DNA of 64,000 nucleotides from Mesotoga infera (GTDB taxonomy: Bacteria; Thermotogota; Thermotogae; Petrotogales; Kosmotogaceae): assembly GCF_900157305.1 (NCBI RefSeq), contig NZ_LS974202.1:806001-870000 (forward strand), in the 5' to 3' direction. The notes below the pieces were generated by a model. It saw only the letters and a program-made list of their open reading frames with translations. It had not been told where the DNA came from and did not search any database. This document shows positions 60,933 to 64,000 of this stretch, piece after piece; position 1 is the stretch's first letter, and each line of letters opens with the position of its first letter. Position numbers and translations under genes: made by a program.

Positions 60933-63053
60933 TTACTTCAAAAACTCTTCCAGCTCTTTTTCATTCTCTATACCCGTATCGCCCGTCTCGAAGAGAGTCC
61001 CCTTGTATATGAACTTGACCTTCTCACCGAGGGAGAGGACTTCTTTCAACCAGTCATCAACGTTGAATAGATCGAAATAAGCCTGACTGAACGCTTTTAC
61101 CTTTACCGGTACGAGTTTTTCGACCTCTGGATTGTCCTCTATCCAAACTTCATCCTTTAGGTAGAATCCGATACTTCCGACGAACCTGTAATCGGACGTA
61201 CCGCCTTCGACGAACTGGTCCATTTCCATTTCGGCGACTGATTTGGCCGCCATTACCGATCCCGTAGTCTGTGGGGCGACTCCCAAACCCCCTCTGTCAA
61301 CCACTGCATTGTATGACAGGTGTCTTTCGGGAGCTATGAGGAAGGAAGTGAATTCATTTATTATATTGAACTTCTTCGAAAGTGCGATTATCTCCTGTGC
61401 GACTTCCTCCCTGGCCTTTTCGCTCAGACTGCTGTCGTAGCGATAGATATTGGCCAGCAAGGCGATTCTCTTCTGTGCCCATATCCTTGAGACGAATTCA
61501 TTCCCTGCGATCTTGTCGATCTGGAAATAATACTCGTATGTGTGCCTTTCACCACCACGCGTGCCCTCTACCGTCACTTTCAGATCTCCCTCTTCGAAGA
61601 AGAGACCGGATAACCTCAGCGCATAACCGGAAAAGAGAGAATGAGGGCCAGTCGGTAGTACTTTCGCGGTCTCTATGCCTTCCATAGAGATCACCACGTT
61701 CTCGAGCGCGGGGGTTTCGATCGACCTGTAAAGTTCGGTCACTTTGCTCTCGATATTTTCGCCTTCAACTATGTAACTGACCCTTCCGGCGTTCTCCTGA
61801 ACGAGCCGATCCAGAAGTTCGGCAACGACTCCCGTACCCACACCGAACGAGAAGAGATGTACATTCCTGGCCCTGGCTTCGTTGGTTGCATCGCTGACTA
61901 TTCTGCCGGTTTCAGTTATTCCCGAAGTTGGAGCACCGTCTGTCAGGAAGAGAAGAACCTTGAACCTCCCTTCGTCGCCCCTGCTAAACATATCTATACT
62001 GGTTTGAAGGGCGCCGTAAATGTTCGTCATACCGTCGGCCTGAATCCTTCTGACTTTCTCTATCCATACACCCTTTTCAGAAGCGCTCAGCAGCCCCCCT
62101 GTCAGGTCGTAAATTCCGTCGTCGAAGGTCACGATCGCAAAGCGGTCGTCACTTCGCAGCATCTGCAACACCTGTTCTAGAGCCTTCTTCGCCTGTTCTA
62201 TCTTTTCGCCGTACATCGAGCCTGATATGTCAAGTACGAAGACAACATCCTTGGGAATGATGCGCTCTTCCTTCAATCTCGGTATGAGAGTCAGCAGGAA
62301 GTAACCCTCCCCAGCTTTCTCATCCCAGAAAGTGGCGACAGAGGAGGGAATCTCTTCAGTTGAAGCCGTGAAGACCATTGCAACATCGGAAGACGGCACA
62401 AAGTCTACCGCCTGGAAGATGTACTCTCTTCCAGATACCCCGGATACCTGGACCTCTTTCAGGGTATGTGTTGGTGAAAAGACCTCGGCTATTTCATCGG
62501 TTGTCTTGATTCTTATGCTCACCCTACCTATCGGAGCAGTAAGAAAGCTGTCGATTTTCAAGGGATAGATCATGGTGTATGCGTTGGAAGAGATCTCCAG
62601 CGGTTGTGTATATTCTATATGGAATTGCCGCTTTTCACCCGGCTCGAAGGGAAAGACGCTCAGACGGATCAACTGGCTGCCGACGTATTCGAGAAGAGCC
62701 GGGTCTTTCAACTTGGCTACGATCTCCTGGTATATCTTTCTTGCCTCGTCGGCCGGAAGAACCTCGCCCTTAAAGACCTGGTCTCCCACTTTCATCACGA
62801 AGTCGCTTATAACTGCCGAAGAAGGTATGGGAAAGAGATAAACAGCTTCCAGTCTGTGACTGGAAACATTTTCGAACTCTTCCTCGATTTTTACCCTCGC
62901 TATCCCATTGTCGAGAGTGATATCGACATTGTGATAATTCATCTTGAAACCACCGATTCCCGGTTCAACCGGATGCGGAGGTATTACCACTCCGTTGGCG
63001 GCCAGCGGGGCCACCATCAACAACAAGAACGCTATGACACTCATTTTTTTCAC
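60933..63053 (-). CDS. VIT and VWA domain protein, exported
   Basis: About 706 residues. A signal peptide (VIAFLLLMVAPLAANG) is followed by a VIT domain at about 25-160 (HNVDITLDNGIARVKIEEEFEN, EAVYLFPIPSSAVISDF), a VWA domain from about 265 with the MIDAS residues in VLDISGSMYGEK, and FLTDGAPTSG, and a C-terminal beta region. The combination is that of inter-alpha-trypsin inhibitor heavy chains and bacterial homologues, thought to bind extracellular proteins. GTG 63053 has GGGGG eight bases upstream; GTG 63062 is too close to it. Confidence 0.9.
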   Translation of the reverse strand: MKKMSVIAFLLLMVAPLAANGVVIPPHPVEPGIGGFKMNYHNVDITLDNGIARVKIEEEFENVSSHRLEAVYLFPIPSSAVISDFVMKVGDQVFKGEVLPADEARKIYQEIVAKLKDPALLEYVGSQLIRLSVFPFEPGEKRQFHIEYTQPLEISSNAYTMIYPLKIDSFLTAPIGRVSIRIKTTDEIAEVFSPTHTLKEVQVSGVSGREYIFQAVDFVPSSDVAMVFTASTEEIPSSVATFWDEKAGEGYFLLTLIPRLKEERIIPKDVVFVLDISGSMYGEKIEQAKKALEQVLQMLRSDDRFAIVTFDDGIYDLTGGLLSASEKGVWIEKVRRIQADGMTNIYGALQTSIDMFSRGDEGRFKVLLFLTDGAPTSGITETGRIVSDATNEARARNVHLFSFGVGTGVVAELLDRLVQENAGRVSYIVEGENIESKVTELYRSIETPALENVVISMEGIETAKVLPTGPHSLFSGYALRLSGLFFEEGDLKVTVEGTRGGERHTYEYYFQIDKIAGNEFVSRIWAQKRIALLANIYRYDSSLSEKAREEVAQEIIALSKKFNIINEFTSFLIAPERHLSYNAVVDRGGLGVAPQTTGSVMAAKSVAEMEMDQFVEGGTSDYRFVGSIGFYLKDEVWIEDNPEVEKLVPVKVKAFSQAYFDLFNVDDWLKEVLSLGEKVKFIYKGTLFETGDTGIENEKELEEFLK

Positions 63054-63182
63054 GTGTTTCACCCCCTTTTCTTTCTACGGACTTATGACGCCTCTAAAAG
63101 CCAGAAAGTTTTCAGAAGAGAGTAACAAAACCCTCCGACCCCTTTCGAAATCAAAGTCCGCAGAGGAGCTACACGGTGAAAA

Positions 63183-63208
63183 CCCGGAGATCGATATCGA
63201 TCTCCGGG
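63183..63208 (-). terminator. Terminator-like hairpin of the sugar-binding protein gene
   Basis: A 26-bp perfect palindrome with arms CCCGGAGATCGAT and ATCGATCTCCGGG. On the minus strand it is followed by only GTTTTC, so termination is likely but not certain. Confidence 0.6.
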
Positions 63209-63233
63209 AATGTGTTCAGGGTAGGAAGGCAGT

Positions 63234-64000
63234 TTAGAATATCGAATCCGGTTCGTAGTAATTGGCCGCGTTTTCCGGTACGATCAGTTCAGCGGCAAGA
63301 ATGATCTTAGAAGGAATCTGCTGCTGGTAGAAGCCGTTCAATTGTTCCCCTCTCATCGCCATCACGGCCATCGATATGCCCGTTGCGATCATCGAAGGAG
63401 GATAAGTCACATCGGCCTTGACGAGAGGATCGTTGTCCATAACCTTCTTGATCATTTCTTTGGAGCCGGCGCCACCGAGGAAGATCTTAATATCGTTTCT
63501 GCCGGATTCCTTGTAGGCCTGGAGAACGCCTTTCAGCACATCGTCATCCTGCGCCCAGACCGCATCGATCTTCTTGTACTTCTGGAGGTAATTCTCCATT
63601 ATTTCCAGACCCTTTTCCGTCTGCCAGTACGCGGGTTGAGAGTCGAGAATCCTTATATCTGGATACTTAGCGATAACAGCTTTGAAGGCGTCGACTCTTT
63701 CGCTGTTGATAACACAGGGGATTCCCTCCAGCACGACGATGTCGCCTTTGTAATTGAGAGCTTTCGCGAGCCACTCTCCAGAAACACGGCCCAGACCTGG
63801 GTTGTCTCCTGCAACGTAAACGTTCTCGACAGGCTTGGTAAGGCCTCTGTCAACCGATACCACGAAGATTCCACTGTTGTAGGCCTTTTCAACAACCGGG
63901 GTAAGAGGTTCGGAATCGTGTGCCAGTATTACCAGGGCATCGATACCCTTTACCATAAGATCTTCAACGTCTCCGACCTGTTTCGCTGCCGAATCGGCCG
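63234..64000 (-). CDS. Periplasmic sugar-binding protein (Peripla_BP_4 type), 5' end beyond the window
   Basis: 255 residues visible; the frame is open to the right edge (ADSAAKQVGDVEDLM before the first internal ATG at 63956). It belongs to the ribose/xylose-binding cluster: GIDALVILAHDSEPLTPVVEKAYNSGIFVVSVDRGL, VYVAGDNPGLGRVSGEWLAKAL, GDIVVLEGIP, AVWAQDDDVLKGVLQAYKESG and DVTYPPSMIATGISMAVMAMRG. Ligand contacts usual in the family (aspartate-arginine in SVDRG, arginine in INSERVDAF) are present, so it probably binds a pentose or similar sugar. Its transporter partners would lie outside the window. Confidence 0.88.
   Translation of the reverse strand, partial: ADSAAKQVGDVEDLMVKGIDALVILAHDSEPLTPVVEKAYNSGIFVVSVDRGLTKPVENVYVAGDNPGLGRVSGEWLAKALNYKGDIVVLEGIPCVINSERVDAFKAVIAKYPDIRILDSQPAYWQTEKGLEIMENYLQKYKKIDAVWAQDDDVLKGVLQAYKESGRNDIKIFLGGAGSKEMIKKVMDNDPLVKADVTYPPSMIATGISMAVMAMRGEQLNGFYQQQIPSKIILAAELIVPENAANYYEPDSIF

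Overview
The window looks like a chromosomal segment of a Thermotogota bacterium, most likely Mesotoga or a close relative in the Kosmotogaceae. This is inferred from gene content only: an Mbx-type ferredoxin-linked membrane complex with Mrp-antiporter-like subunits, many ABC sugar uptake genes with glycosidases, an archaeal-type AAA ATPase, and ArsR-like regulators with long N-terminal regions. No rRNA, tRNA or CRISPR array was found.

Layout. 1-1000: a regulated promoter leading off the left edge, then a pair of convergent, paralogous 32-codon genes (400-498 + and 725-823 -) under near-duplicate promoters with an identical palindromic operator. 1168-7000: two tandem paralogous winged-helix regulators, a HAD phosphatase, a GNAT acetyltransferase, an AraC/GyrI-type regulator and a BMP-family binding protein. 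7000-13750: dispersed repeats carrying two directly abutting group II introns; the second is broken by an IS21-family element. 13754-21358: an alpha-glucoside operon on the minus strand (two permeases, binding protein, ROK regulator, GH31, GH15). 21677-25866: an ATPase behind twin palindromes, dispersed repeats with a duplicated GH15 gene fragment, and a two-component system. 26298-32629: a LacI-regulated maltodextrin operon (lacI-type, malE, malF, malG, GH13). 32688-39768: a giant repeat-domain surface protein, a DUF4230-like protein, a small membrane protein, an aldo/keto reductase and a lipoprotein. 40233-57565: the Mbx operon in the order A-B-C-D-(E/F)-G-H-H'-M-J-K-L-N, ending in a ferritin-like gene. 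57799-64000: a subtilisin-like lipoprotein, a VIT/VWA protein and a sugar-binding protein cut by the right edge.

The most striking structure is inside the Mbx operon. Gene mbxD is interrupted by two perfect tandem copies of a 3126-bp element. Each copy carries a helix-turn-helix gene, a small unknown gene, a DnaB/RepA-like ATPase gene and an array of GTAGTC/GACTAC iterons, but no recombinase. The copies meet at a 28-bp site built like a Xer/dif site (11-bp arms, 6-bp centre). A 13-bp identity with the host gene lies at all three junctions, and joining the outer flanks restores an intact 80-codon mbxD. I read this as a small iteron plasmid captured in the chromosome, probably by a host Xer recombinase.

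The second candidate for an undescribed system is the convergent 32-residue peptide pair at the left end, with shared regulatory motifs and adjacent tandem regulators. Energy metabolism and sugar use fit together: exported glycosidases and ABC systems bring in oligosaccharides, and the Mbx-like complex would couple reduced ferredoxin to NAD(P)H through a fused flavoprotein while moving Na+ or H+. The cysteine-to-glutamate changes in its MbxL subunit argue against a hydrogenase.
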